A stretch of 64,000 nt of DNA from JAAXHF01 sp963665955 (GCA_965231765.1 OZ246887.1:930001-994000); one strand, 5' to 3'. Shown: positions 35,058 to 42,995, counted from the stretch's first letter. The notes: generated by a model not told the origin, from the sequence alone. A program made the numbers and translations.

Positions 35058-35369
35058 GACAATATGATCTCCTTCACTTGTTCCGGTCCATTTCCGGTCC
35101 GCTTTTTGTTTTATCGTTATCTTGTGGGCGAAGAAAGAGGAGTGTTGAGAGTGTTAGCGTCCAAGGGCTGCCATTATTGAGCAACCAATATCCCCCTCGC
35201 GGAATGGATTATAGGCACCTTGTTGGTAAAAATGGACGGCATATAGGATGCGAACATCTTTCGTCCCCAGATCCGGGCCTGAAAATTATGTGGGGGAGGT
35301 ACAGCGGCAATCACCTCCTCTCGCTGAGGACCAGCGGCAAGATCTTTTTCGCTCAGCGCTTAGCCTTTT
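35058..35369. other. Intergenic region between GH57 and fusion genes
   Basis: 312 bases with no convincing gene on either strand, no strong terminator and no repeat. A separate promoter for the fusion/GH13 pair may lie here, but none stands out. Confidence 0.4.
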
Positions 35370-37094
35370 TCAGCTGGGAGAGAAAGCGGTCGGTCGTTGG
35401 TCTGGACTCGACCAGAAGATGCGAGGATCCAAATCCTGAAACAGAGGATGCTGACGCTCCATCTGCTCCAAGACTTGCCAGTCATTTTCAGCAAGTGTTT
35501 CGCCTGCTTGGTAGTGCTCAGCCATCCGAACGCAATGCTGAAAATTTGTCCGGTGCAACACAATCCGTCGTTCAGCATGGTCTGGAGTCGCCTGCCTGGT
35601 GATCATGAAGGGCCAGTCTGAGGATTGCAGCAAAAGGAGTTCTCGGCCGGCCTGCTGGAGGATACGCCGCTCAAGTGCGTCCATCTTTTTGTCCTTTTTG
35701 CCGCGGGCAGCTTCACCGAGTCGCTGCATTGCTGTCTCAGCCTGGTACACATCGCGCCAAAACGCTTGCGTACTGTCTTGCAACCAGACCCGATGATCCC
35801 GGCCCTCACCCCACGAAGACTCGATAAGCGGAACCGGACGCTGGGGCGGGTTGTCACGCAGAAAAGCTTCGCAGGTTGTTAGTGTGATGTCATCGTATGC
35901 GCTCACCTGGCGGATAAGCTCAGTCAGCCACTGGGGTCCCTCACACCACCAGTGACCAAACAACTCCGTATCAAATGCGGCGACAACAATGCCTTTTTCC
36001 TCAGTCTGTTCCCAATGGGTATGCAGACGCTCACGCAGCAGTCCAGCAAAATGGGCTGCATGCGCGCTGACCATACCAAACGCGGCTTCAGGGACGTAGG
36101 GCTGCTTCGCGCCCAAATCTGCCTGGCGATCGGTGATCCGCCAGTAGCGGAGCTCCCCCTCGGCGTGCTTTTTATGGAACTCGAGATACCACGGATCGCC
36201 AGGATAGCCTCCATCGTGTTGCCAAACCCGCGCGGTGGTCTCGGAATCCCTGGTAAAAATCGCGACCGCTTCAGCTGAGGCCGCATGGTGTTCCGTTCCA
36301 ATGCGATGGACACGGAGCGGGCTCGGGCGAGCCGAGTCGGGCAAACTCGCCAGACTCGCTATGAGTTGAGGCTGATCGACCATGAAGTATCGGAGGCCAG
36401 CTGTAGCAAGCATGTGGTCAATGCCCTGACGCTGTACAGCCTGTTCGCTCAAAGAGGCTGAAACACTGTCAACGAGTGGGGTCCCAAACGGAGAGGTCCA
36501 CTGACCAGCCGGCCGGTAGCCGCATTCCGGCAGCCAGTAGCCCTGCGCAGCCGTCCCAAAATAGTGTTGATAACACCTAGTACCAATCTCGATTTGAGCC
36601 TGCACGTTGGTATCTGTTCCCAGCAAGGGTAGATACGCGTGCGTCGCAGCCGAGGCAAGAATTTCAGCTTGCGCAGCCATTTGCAGTTGGCGGAATCCAC
36701 CAATGATATCAGACGCTAGCTCGTTCTGAAAAAACCTGGCGGTGTGTCGGTAATACATCTCCCACAGGCCAGCCAAACGAGCCAGAAAAGCCTCGTTGCG
36801 AGCCTGAAACGTCCGCTGATCACAGCATGCGGCCTGAGCTTTTCTCTCCACGTACGACACAAAACGGGACGCGAAGCGAGGATCAGCGAGCTGTTCCAAT
36901 AAGACGGGGGTCAGCCCCAACGTGACCTGGGGCGAGATGTCTTGGAGAATGAGACGGCGAAAGCCATACAGGAGAGGCAGGTATGACTCGGCGACCGCTT
37001 CAAACAACCATTCCTCTTCCAGCTGGTTGTGGCCAAGGACGTACGGCATATGGGAATGCAGGACGATCGCAACCGTCCCAAACGATTCAGGCAT
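35370..37094 (-). CDS. GH57 alpha-glucan branching enzyme-like protein, second copy
   Basis: 574 residues, the same architecture as the 18179 protein: LHSHMPYVLGHNQ, GYWLPECGYRP (nucleophile Glu), AAFDTELFGHWWCEGPQWL (acid/base Asp) and a C-terminal DUF1957 helical part with SDWPFMIT. Catalytic residues are retained, so it should be active; identity with the first copy is clearly partial outside motifs, so it is an old duplication or a separate acquisition. The ribosome site is weak (GAAGAATAG) and the start is 21 nt after the ferritin-like stop, suggesting coupled expression. Confidence 0.88.
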   Translation of the reverse strand: MPESFGTVAIVLHSHMPYVLGHNQLEEEWLFEAVAESYLPLLYGFRRLILQDISPQVTLGLTPVLLEQLADPRFASRFVSYVERKAQAACCDQRTFQARNEAFLARLAGLWEMYYRHTARFFQNELASDIIGGFRQLQMAAQAEILASAATHAYLPLLGTDTNVQAQIEIGTRCYQHYFGTAAQGYWLPECGYRPAGQWTSPFGTPLVDSVSASLSEQAVQRQGIDHMLATAGLRYFMVDQPQLIASLASLPDSARPSPLRVHRIGTEHHAASAEAVAIFTRDSETTARVWQHDGGYPGDPWYLEFHKKHAEGELRYWRITDRQADLGAKQPYVPEAAFGMVSAHAAHFAGLLRERLHTHWEQTEEKGIVVAAFDTELFGHWWCEGPQWLTELIRQVSAYDDITLTTCEAFLRDNPPQRPVPLIESSWGEGRDHRVWLQDSTQAFWRDVYQAETAMQRLGEAARGKKDKKMDALERRILQQAGRELLLLQSSDWPFMITRQATPDHAERRIVLHRTNFQHCVRMAEHYQAGETLAENDWQVLEQMERQHPLFQDLDPRIFWSSPDQRPTAFSPS

Positions 37095-37115
37095 AGCGTA
37101 CTATTCTTCGCGCTT

Positions 37116-37532
37116 TTATTCTTCAAGCATTTTGCGGACTTCTTCGGCATCATTCTCTGCACTGGCCAACGCGCCTTCTAGAAACACGCGTAAGGCGGTA
37201 TTGCCACTGGCCTCGGCCAGCCTGATGCACTCCGTATACTCCTCGACAGCGGCCTCTTCCAAAGCCAGGCTCTCCTGCAGAATCACTTCAGATTTTGTAG
37301 AATGCGTAATCTCTGGCACCTCGGTTGTCGGAATACCACCGAGCGAGACAATCTTATCGGCCAGCTTAAAGGCATCCTGCATCTCCTTTTCGACTTGAGT
37401 GCGCAACCAACCTACCATGGTTGGACGCCGCATGCCTTTGACCATATACGAATTCTGCACGTACTGAAAAATGGTCCGATACTCACTCTGCAACGTCTTG
37501 TTCAGCTGTGCGAGCAATTGTTCATCCGCCAT
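37116..37532 (-). CDS. Ferritin-like/bacterioferritin-related protein with altered metal ligands
   Basis: 138 residues of four-helix ferritin-like sequence. Aligned by eye to bacterioferritin, E17, E50, E93 and E126 are kept, but the two histidines of the ExxH motifs are replaced: E50-M-Q-D53 and E126-N-D-A129. It is also shorter than bacterioferritin (about 158) and lacks the haem Met region pattern. A di-iron site is therefore doubtful. The start has AAAAAAGGAGGTCCGGC, an excellent ribosome site. It heads the minus-strand run into GH57, with a CTGACTGAC-like imperfect palindrome (37717-37734) upstream. Confidence 0.75.
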   Translation of the reverse strand: MADEQLLAQLNKTLQSEYRTIFQYVQNSYMVKGMRRPTMVGWLRTQVEKEMQDAFKLADKIVSLGGIPTTEVPEITHSTKSEVILQESLALEEAAVEEYTECIRLAEASGNTALRVFLEGALASAENDAEEVRKMLEE

Positions 37533-37860
37533 GCCGGACCTCCTTTTTTGTTACTTTTCTGTGATACGTTCCTTCACCCGCCACTGCCTAAGAGCTTACT
37601 GGAACAGCTCGCTCCACAGTATGCAATATTATACCGTCTGACAATCCTTTGTCTTCTTATCACTAATTGACACCTATATACAAAATAGCTCTGTATGAAT
37701 GAATATCCAGTCAGAAGAGTGACCAGTCAGTCAGCTTCAAAAAAACGCCTGTTTTCCGGGCCAAAAAAAGCAGTCTCAAGCCCTATAGATCTCGGCTTCT
37801 TATTATTCGGCTCATATCATTCAAATATCACTTTTTTGACTTGACTCTTGGCCTAGATTT
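37533..37860. promoter_or_regulatory. Divergent regulatory region: palindrome and Pho-box-like site C
   Basis: Positions 37717-37734 hold GAGTGAC-CA-GTCAGTCAG, an imperfect version of the CTGACTGAC palindrome. Positions 37815-37843 hold ATATCAT-TCAA-ATATCAC, then TTTT and TTGACTT, at exact 11-bp period. An 11-nt gap leads to TAGATT (37855-37860), a -10-like hexamer, so site C points to the plus strand. The promoter layout is the same as site A at 3874-3919. Confidence 0.5.
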
Positions 37861-37920
37861 GAGGTAGTAAAAGCTCGAAACAGATTGTTTATTAGCATTC
37901 AAGAGAGAGGAGAAGTCATA

Positions 37921-38194
37921 TTGTATAGCGCACTCATGAAAAACAAACCGGACAAGCTGGAGCGTGGAAAAAAACAAAATTATAGCCCCCGTGTATAAGA
38001 AAACGGGCTACTCAAAAGAGCGGGAAGAGCGGGAAGAACGGCAGCTCCAACATATCGCCGACACCATTTTTGCTGATTTGTTCTCTCAGGCATCCGCGAG
38101 ACCCAAGCGCTGCAGAGGCACGCGGCAGAACACTGACCCGTATCGCTCCAAACCTTCTAGTCTGGGACCATCACAGCGTATGAAGCGTTGGTAG
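37921..38194 (+). CDS. Small charged protein split over two frames at an A7 run
   Basis: A TTG at 37921 (after AGAGGAGAAG) opens a 25-codon frame (MKNKPDKLERGKK from its internal ATG) that stops at 37998. An overlapping frame open from GTG 37964 continues as KTGYSKEREEREERQLQHI to 38194. The frames meet at seven consecutive A (37968-37974); joined there, they read as one basic, helical protein of about 90 residues. Transcript slippage, a real frameshift or a homopolymer error would each explain this. No family is recognised. Pho-box-like site C lies upstream. Confidence 0.35.
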
Positions 38195-38306
38195 GTAGAA
38201 AGAATACCTATGGCTGTCCGAATAGTCCGATTCTTCTGCCAAGTCGGTCTGGCGATTCCTGACGCGGAGCGGGAAAGATGCTGAGTTCCTTGTCTGCTCA
38301 GCTGAA

Positions 38307-38322
38307 GCCTGGTATACCAGGC
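38307..38322. promoter_or_regulatory. Perfect 16-bp palindrome
   Basis: GCCTGGTATACCAGGC, 115 nt upstream of the NTF2-like gene at 38438. With no loop it is a better dimeric operator than hairpin. No second copy was noticed. The rest of 38195-38437 shows no gene. Confidence 0.4.
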
Positions 38323-38437
38323 CGCATCGACGCTCGATTCCTATCCGCCTACATGCAAACGAAAGGGACATGGCGCGGCCAGGAGGTAGGTCTCACCGCT
38401 TGAGAGGCTCGCATACTCGCATGAAGGAGAGAGAGCT

Positions 38438-38884
38438 ATGATCATTCGATACTTTATCCAACTCCTGCTGATCTTTCTGTGCACTGCACCAATGGTCCAA
38501 GGAGATGATCTGGGTGACGTCCAAAACAGCTTTGAAACAACCATCCGAGCCTTTAATACGGGGAACCGGGACGCCTTTATTTCTTCTTCGCATACGGATG
38601 TCGTCGTGTATGGCGTCTTGTCGGCGGAGGCGACTCGGGGCAAAGAAGCCTTCCAGCAGCTCATCCGGGACTTTGTCGCCACGCATGGGGCAATCCACTT
38701 CACACCCGTCAATCCCGCCTTCCGCGTCGCAGGCACCTCGGCGCTCGCTTGGGGCCATTATATCCAGCGCAGCACCGACCAAACCGGCCTCCAAGAAAAC
38801 TTCAATGGCCGCTATACCTTCACCTATACCAAGACGGACACAGGCTGGAAGCTCGTTGCCCTCTACTTCTCTCCGCTGCTGTAA
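38438..38884 (+). CDS. Secreted NTF2-like protein (paralogue 2)
   Basis: 148 residues: signal peptide about 1-21 (hydrophobic IIRYFIQLLLIFLCTAP, cleavage near VQG-DD), then one NTF2-like domain with FETTIRAFNTGNRDAF, VVVYGVLS, GHYIQRS and GRYTFTYTKTDTGWKLVALYFSPLL. It is more divergent than the copies at 968 and 38962. ATG 38438 follows GGAGAGAGCT. Located 77 nt upstream of its paralogue; both are likely periplasmic. Confidence 0.8.
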   Translation: MIIRYFIQLLLIFLCTAPMVQGDDLGDVQNSFETTIRAFNTGNRDAFISSSHTDVVVYGVLSAEATRGKEAFQQLIRDFVATHGAIHFTPVNPAFRVAGTSALAWGHYIQRSTDQTGLQENFNGRYTFTYTKTDTGWKLVALYFSPLL

Positions 38885-38961
38885 ACAGCAGTGGAAAAAG
38901 ATTGTGTCAGATGAGCTATGCTCTGATATCGAACGGTGCAAAGAAGAAAGGAGATATAATA

Positions 38962-39417
38962 ATGAACGCGAAATGGACGGTCAGCACGCTGACAGCGATT
39001 GCGTCATTCTGTTTTTTGTCGGTAGCCTATGGCCAAGATGTCGAGGCGTTGCAAGCCAGTTTTACCGCTGAGATTGTAGCGCTCAATGCCAAGAACCTGG
39101 ATGGTGCGGTCGCAGAGGCACATGATGACATTGTACTCTTTGGCGTTTTCTCTCCGTTTCCTGTCGTGGGGAAAGATGCATTTCGGCAGACTGTGCAGGA
39201 GTATTTTAATGAGGTCGGACAACCAACATTTACACCAAGTAAATCCGAATTCAGTATTATAGGGAAGACGGGCGTCGTCTGGGGCAGCTACCAGATGACG
39301 ATGCAGCAACCGGGTGACTCACCAACCTCTGTGCAGGGCCGCTACATCTTCACGTACGCGCAAGCCGACGGCAAGTGGAAGATCCTGAGCATGCACATTT
39401 CACCTCAGCCTAAGTAA
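38962..39417 (+). CDS. Secreted NTF2-like protein (paralogue 3)
   Basis: 151 residues. Signal peptide 1-23 (cleavage near AYG-QD), then an NTF2-like domain sharing DIVLFGVFSPFP, VVWGSYQM, GRYIFTYAQADGKWKILSMHISP with the protein at 968, to which it is much closer than to its neighbour at 38438. Start chosen at 38962 for AAGAAAGGAGATAT; longer open sequence upstream overlaps the previous gene and is unlikely. It is followed 47 nt later by a CBS-domain gene. Confidence 0.82.
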   Translation: MNAKWTVSTLTAIASFCFLSVAYGQDVEALQASFTAEIVALNAKNLDGAVAEAHDDIVLFGVFSPFPVVGKDAFRQTVQEYFNEVGQPTFTPSKSEFSIIGKTGVVWGSYQMTMQQPGDSPTSVQGRYIFTYAQADGKWKILSMHISPQPK

Positions 39418-39464
39418 GCGCAACCGGAGTATATTCTTCCCTTTGTATAGAGGAGATCATAGTC

Positions 39465-40028
39465 ATGGCAGCAGATGACCCGACAACGAGATATGCTGGT
39501 GAAGGCTTGCAGGAGGAAGAACACATCATGGCAGAGCGGTCAGCGCCTGCCCGTCGGCAACTGGATGAAAGCGCGCTGCATGAACCGATCAGCATACTTC
39601 CGTATGTTCCACCATTGAATGTCACTCCACAGACCAGTGTTGCAGAGGCTATTCGCCTGATGCAAGAGCAGCGTGTGGGCTGTGTTTTAGTCCAAAAGTC
39701 GGGCCGACTAATTGGTATTTTTACCGAACGTGACCTGTTGTACAAACTGCTAGGGAGCGCGTACGACTCGACGCAGACTCCCGTAGAATCGGTCATGACG
39801 CCAGACCCGGAAGCCTTACCGATAGACGCCCCAATTGCCTTTGCCCTCAACCGCATGGGCGAGGGTGGCTTCCGGCGGATGCCACTCGTAGACGATGTCT
39901 ATCGTCCAGTCGGCATGCTATCGGTCAAGCACATCATTTCGTATCTGGCTGAGTTCTTTCCGGAAGCCGTGCTCAATCTTCCTCCCCAGGCAGAGCTGCT
40001 TCATCCTGGCGAAATTGATGGAGGGTGA
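39465..40028 (+). CDS. CBS-domain pair protein with N-terminal extension
   Basis: 187 residues. After about 45 residues of charged N-terminus come two CBS motifs (about 48-105 and 115-170), with GCVLVQKSGRLIGIFTERDLLYKL and MPLVDDVYRPVGMLSVKHIISYL. It is probably an adenine-nucleotide-sensing protein of unknown partner. ATG 39465 follows AGAGGAGATCATAG. An in-frame ATG at 39528 near AGGAGGAAGAACACATC is an alternative start with an even better ribosome site, which would trim 21 residues. A GCCGGG/CCCGGC hairpin (40035-40058) follows. Confidence 0.85.
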   Translation: MAADDPTTRYAGEGLQEEEHIMAERSAPARRQLDESALHEPISILPYVPPLNVTPQTSVAEAIRLMQEQRVGCVLVQKSGRLIGIFTERDLLYKLLGSAYDSTQTPVESVMTPDPEALPIDAPIAFALNRMGEGGFRRMPLVDDVYRPVGMLSVKHIISYLAEFFPEAVLNLPPQAELLHPGEIDGG

Positions 40029-40252
40029 TGGCCTGCCGGGCAACAAAGATTTCCCGGCTTTCGCCCTCAAAACGGTCAACCCATTCTGCGACTTTCATAT
40101 CCGGGGAAAGATAGCGGTCGTTGATCCCAGGCTTAACGCTCTCGCCTTTTGCGGGCGCTTAGCTGGGCCGGAGCCGGGATCAGGAACACACTGGAGACCA
40201 GCTGAGAGGCAAACAATAGCATCCAAGCTGTTCGTACCCATCGACAGATCAT
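39973..40252 (-). pseudogene. Frameshifted remnant of an exported SAM-methyltransferase-like gene
   Basis: On the minus strand an ATG at 40252 starts a signal-peptide-like frame (TAWMLLFASQLVSSVFLIPA, then PAQ) that stops near 40133. In the next frame the sequence continues ESVKPGINDRYLSPDMKVA and then VDRFEGESREIFVARQAI, which resembles the start of periplasmic class I methyltransferases (PGIN...WV-RFE-ESRE). Similarity is lost at about 40035, where the CBS gene ends; the frame stops at 39973. Read together: a frameshift plus 3' truncation. Family recognition is from memory. Confidence 0.45.
40035..40058 (+). terminator. Hairpin after CBS gene
   Basis: GCCGGG, 12-nt loop, CCCGGC then TTTC: a modest terminator just beyond the CBS stop codon, overlapping the methyltransferase remnant. 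Confidence 0.35.
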
Positions 40253-40290
40253 CACAGTTAGAGATATTACGCTATTCTTCTTCGTCTCCC

Positions 40291-41091
40291 CTACCCAACT
40301 TTCGCACTCTGCCCACCATCAACCGGCAGAATCACACCTGTAATAAATCGGGCTTCATCAGATGCCAGGAACAACGAGGCATTGGCAATATCCCAGCCGG
40401 TGCCCATCTTGCCGCCTAAGGGCACTTGGGAATCGCGCTGCTCTCGGAGTTTGTCTTTGGGAATATTGCGCGCAGCGGAAATGCCCTCAATCGCCATCGG
40501 GGTATCCATCAGCCCAGGCATAATGGCATTGACTCGAATGCCGTATTTGGCATTGCCGAGGGCCATTTGATGAGTCATAGCATTTATACCAGCCTTTGAC
40601 GTTTTATAGGCCAACATGCCGACCGAACACACCGCTGCAATCGACGAAATGCTGATAATACTGCCGCTACCCTGCTCACGCATAATTGGCAGGACATGTT
40701 TACATGGCATGAAGACGCTCTTCATGTTCACATTCATGATCCGATCCCAAGCCTCTTCTTCTAGATGTGTCGGGCCTGAGTCCTTATCCCCAATGCCAAC
40801 ATTATTGTGCAGAATATCGATACGACCCCATTGTGTCACACACACCTGGGCCATCTTTTGACACGCGTCGGAACGCGTCGCATCTGCGGCAAAAGCGGTC
40901 GCTTCGCCGCCCTCCTGCGCGATCATCTCACGTGTTTCTTCCGCTGACTCAAGCCGGCGGTCGACCACCAGTACCCGCGCGCCTTCCCGAGCATAGGTCA
41001 TCGCTGTAGCCCGGCCGTTGCCTATCGTATCGCCCGGTGTTTGACCCGCACCAACTACAATCGCGACTTTACCTTTGAGTCTGTCTGCCAT
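40291..41091 (-). CDS. SDR family oxidoreductase
   Basis: 266 residues. Rossmann start VAIVVGAGQTPGDTIGNGRA carries a longer-than-usual glycine loop, also seen in some SDRs with a G-x-G-x-x-x-x-x-x-G-x-G pattern. Then HNNVGIGD, the catalytic Ser in ISISSIAA and YKTSK. The C-terminus ends FITGVILPVDGGQSAK, typical of classical SDRs. The substrate is unknown; association with LLM and crotonase genes suggests catabolism of hydroxylated compounds. ATG 41091 follows AAAAGGAGGACGGC. Confidence 0.9.
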   Translation of the reverse strand: MADRLKGKVAIVVGAGQTPGDTIGNGRATAMTYAREGARVLVVDRRLESAEETREMIAQEGGEATAFAADATRSDACQKMAQVCVTQWGRIDILHNNVGIGDKDSGPTHLEEEAWDRIMNVNMKSVFMPCKHVLPIMREQGSGSIISISSIAAVCSVGMLAYKTSKAGINAMTHQMALGNAKYGIRVNAIMPGLMDTPMAIEGISAARNIPKDKLREQRDSQVPLGGKMGTGWDIANASLFLASDEARFITGVILPVDGGQSAKVG

Positions 41092-41266
41092 ATGCCGTCC
41101 TCCTTTTTAAAAGGGAGACCAGCCCTCCCCTTCATCAAGTCTCTCTCAGAGGACGCTAGCACCGTGATCAACTCAGGACAAGAAAGGTGAACCACAGAAG
41201 ATTAGCTCTCCTTATCCTGGTTTCTTTTCCATTTCATGAAAGTTGAACAAAAAGCATCTTGACTGA

Positions 41267-41278
41267 ATGAACGTTCAT
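41267..41278. promoter_or_regulatory. Palindrome upstream of DUF1329 gene
   Basis: ATGAACGTTCAT, a perfect 12-bp inverted repeat 82 nt upstream of the ATG at 41361. TGAACGTTCA-type sequences are typical TetR-family operators (fatty-acid or efflux regulators). It is distinct in sequence from the CTGACTGA set. Confidence 0.45.
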
Positions 41279-41360
41279 ATCATACCTTTATAGCAGGATA
41301 CAAAAATGAAACACGGGCGGTACTGCGCATATCATAACAGATCGCACCTCAGGAGGCAGA

Positions 41361-42860
41361 ATGACTCACCGAGCTTTCCGGCTCGTACCCATTGTCGCAA
41401 TTCTCGCATGTGCGGCTCTCACAGTTGGCGCATGGCACGCCTCAGCCGAAGAGACTATACAAAGAACCTGGAAAACACTGTCCGAGCTGTCTGAAGAAGA
41501 ACTCCAAAGTATCGACCAGTCTACAAACACCCCCCGTCATCCTGAAGTTCCCTACCTGCCAGCTGAAGCCTACCCTTTCAAAGCCCCCTATACAGCGGAA
41601 GAAATGGGCTACCGGGCTATGGAGTACAACCCGCGTCAACGTTGGTCAGGAGTTGTAGCAAATACCTGGGGATCGATGGGCGACTCTGGCGTGCTGCTGA
41701 ATCCCGGCAAATCAATTACATTTGTCAATTATGCACCCAGTATGCCTGGTATCTCAGGCGTGAAAGCCTACCTCGAACTCAAACCAGGCGAAGAAATATA
41801 TCGCTCGCTGAGCCAGGGGGTCGCGCCACCAGCTGCCGAAGGCTCGCAGTGGATTGCGATTCGCTACCGTACGGATAAAGAGTTCTACAAAAAGGAAGAG
41901 CGTTTCCGTTATTCGTCGTCTATTCGCCGTGTGCGCCATCAGGTGCCGGGGCGGCGGCAGAGCCGTTATCCCAACATGGCGATGACCCGAGATGACTCTT
42001 TCGGGCGTGACGCCTGGGAATTCAGCTGGCGTATTATTGGGACCGATGTACTCTACCAGGGCGTCCGTTTTCCAAACACGCGGCCGACGGTCATTCTCAG
42101 AGACGTCCAGAGTAACGAATTTCGAGAGCATCAAACTCAGGCCCTCAAGCTCATGGGTGAATCCTACGCCCACTATACCGCTCATGGTGGAGTGGAGTGC
42201 TACGTCATAGAAGCCGTTTCACGTGAAGATTGGATTCCAGATTATTACGCCCCTCGGATGCTTTTCTGGGTGGACAAACACTCGTTTTTTCCTCTCCGAT
42301 CCGAACTGTATGATCCAGCAGGCAAACTGATGAATATTGAAGTGCGGATGGGTGATATGTTCAATCCTGGCCTGGCCGAGCGTGGGTATGCCACCCGTTT
42401 CCTCGTCCATTGGCATATGCCCGGCGATATCATGTCGTATCTGTCCAACGACAGCCACAAGGTCATTGATTGGGATGACAAAGAAGCCGAGATTTATTTC
42501 AATCCAGATTTTATGCGCCGCCAGTGGTATCTTGATACATCGATCAAGACGCAAGCTGAAGTGAAATATCCGGAAGAATTTTTCCTGCGCCCAGCTATTG
42601 ATGCAGAGAAATTCCCAAACGAGCGGTCGATAGAACTGTCGGCAGCCATGCAAACAAAAGTTGATGCCCAAGAAGCTGCCGGGCGGCTTGTTTTTCAGGG
42701 AGACGAACTGCCGGTTCAGGTCGCGACGCAAGAGCAGCCAGTGCCCCTGCCTGAGGCGTCGTCCGACGCTGAAGGTGTACAAACGAAAGACGCGTCTTCA
42801 GAGGACACCTCAGAGCAATACGTCCAGAGCCCTGAAACCACCCCGACGACCCTGCGCTAA
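41361..42860 (+). CDS. Exported DUF1329-family protein
   Basis: 499 residues with a signal peptide (1-30, cleavage near ASA-EE). The mature domain (about 60-420) fits the DUF1329 beta-barrel-like family, periplasmic or outer-membrane-associated proteins often found with RND exporters and sterol or fatty-acid genes: YRSLSQG, RRVRHQVPGRRQSRYP, DVLYQGV, REDWIPDYYAPRMLFWVDKH. A Pro/Glu/Ser-rich tail (about 445-499) is extra. The function is not established. ATG 41361 follows CAGGAGGCAG. A TetR-like palindrome lies upstream. Confidence 0.75.
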   Translation: MTHRAFRLVPIVAILACAALTVGAWHASAEETIQRTWKTLSELSEEELQSIDQSTNTPRHPEVPYLPAEAYPFKAPYTAEEMGYRAMEYNPRQRWSGVVANTWGSMGDSGVLLNPGKSITFVNYAPSMPGISGVKAYLELKPGEEIYRSLSQGVAPPAAEGSQWIAIRYRTDKEFYKKEERFRYSSSIRRVRHQVPGRRQSRYPNMAMTRDDSFGRDAWEFSWRIIGTDVLYQGVRFPNTRPTVILRDVQSNEFREHQTQALKLMGESYAHYTAHGGVECYVIEAVSREDWIPDYYAPRMLFWVDKHSFFPLRSELYDPAGKLMNIEVRMGDMFNPGLAERGYATRFLVHWHMPGDIMSYLSNDSHKVIDWDDKEAEIYFNPDFMRRQWYLDTSIKTQAEVKYPEEFFLRPAIDAEKFPNERSIELSAAMQTKVDAQEAAGRLVFQGDELPVQVATQEQPVPLPEASSDAEGVQTKDASSEDTSEQYVQSPETTPTTLR

Positions 42861-42941
42861 TCCCACTTCTTCTGCAATGGACAGGAAGCCTGGCGCCCTC
42901 CTGCGTCTCTCGTCCGTACCCTTCTCCTCCTTCTACATACT

Positions 42942-42995
42942 ATGAGCTCATAAGCCGCTGAGCCCTTGTGCCTCAGAGCTGAGCCGCTTATGCTC
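42942..42995. terminator. Inverted repeat between DUF1329 and crotonase genes
   Basis: GAGC-TC-CATAAGC pairs with GCTTATGCTC about 30 nt later, with GCTGAG/CTCAG sequences inside. It is a long but interrupted stem without a T tract, followed by an A/T-rich run of TTTTGC repeats (43001-43040) before the next gene. Confidence 0.35.

Noticed and set aside
37533..38437. tRNA or known riboswitch in the largest gap
   Set aside because: No cloverleaf, no T-psi-C-like GGTTCRA box and no familiar riboswitch core were found by eye here or in other gaps.
40291..41091. Unusual glycine loop of the SDR as a damaged cofactor site
   Set aside because: The longer loop still supplies three glycines and the catalytic Ser-Tyr-Lys set is intact, as in other divergent SDRs.
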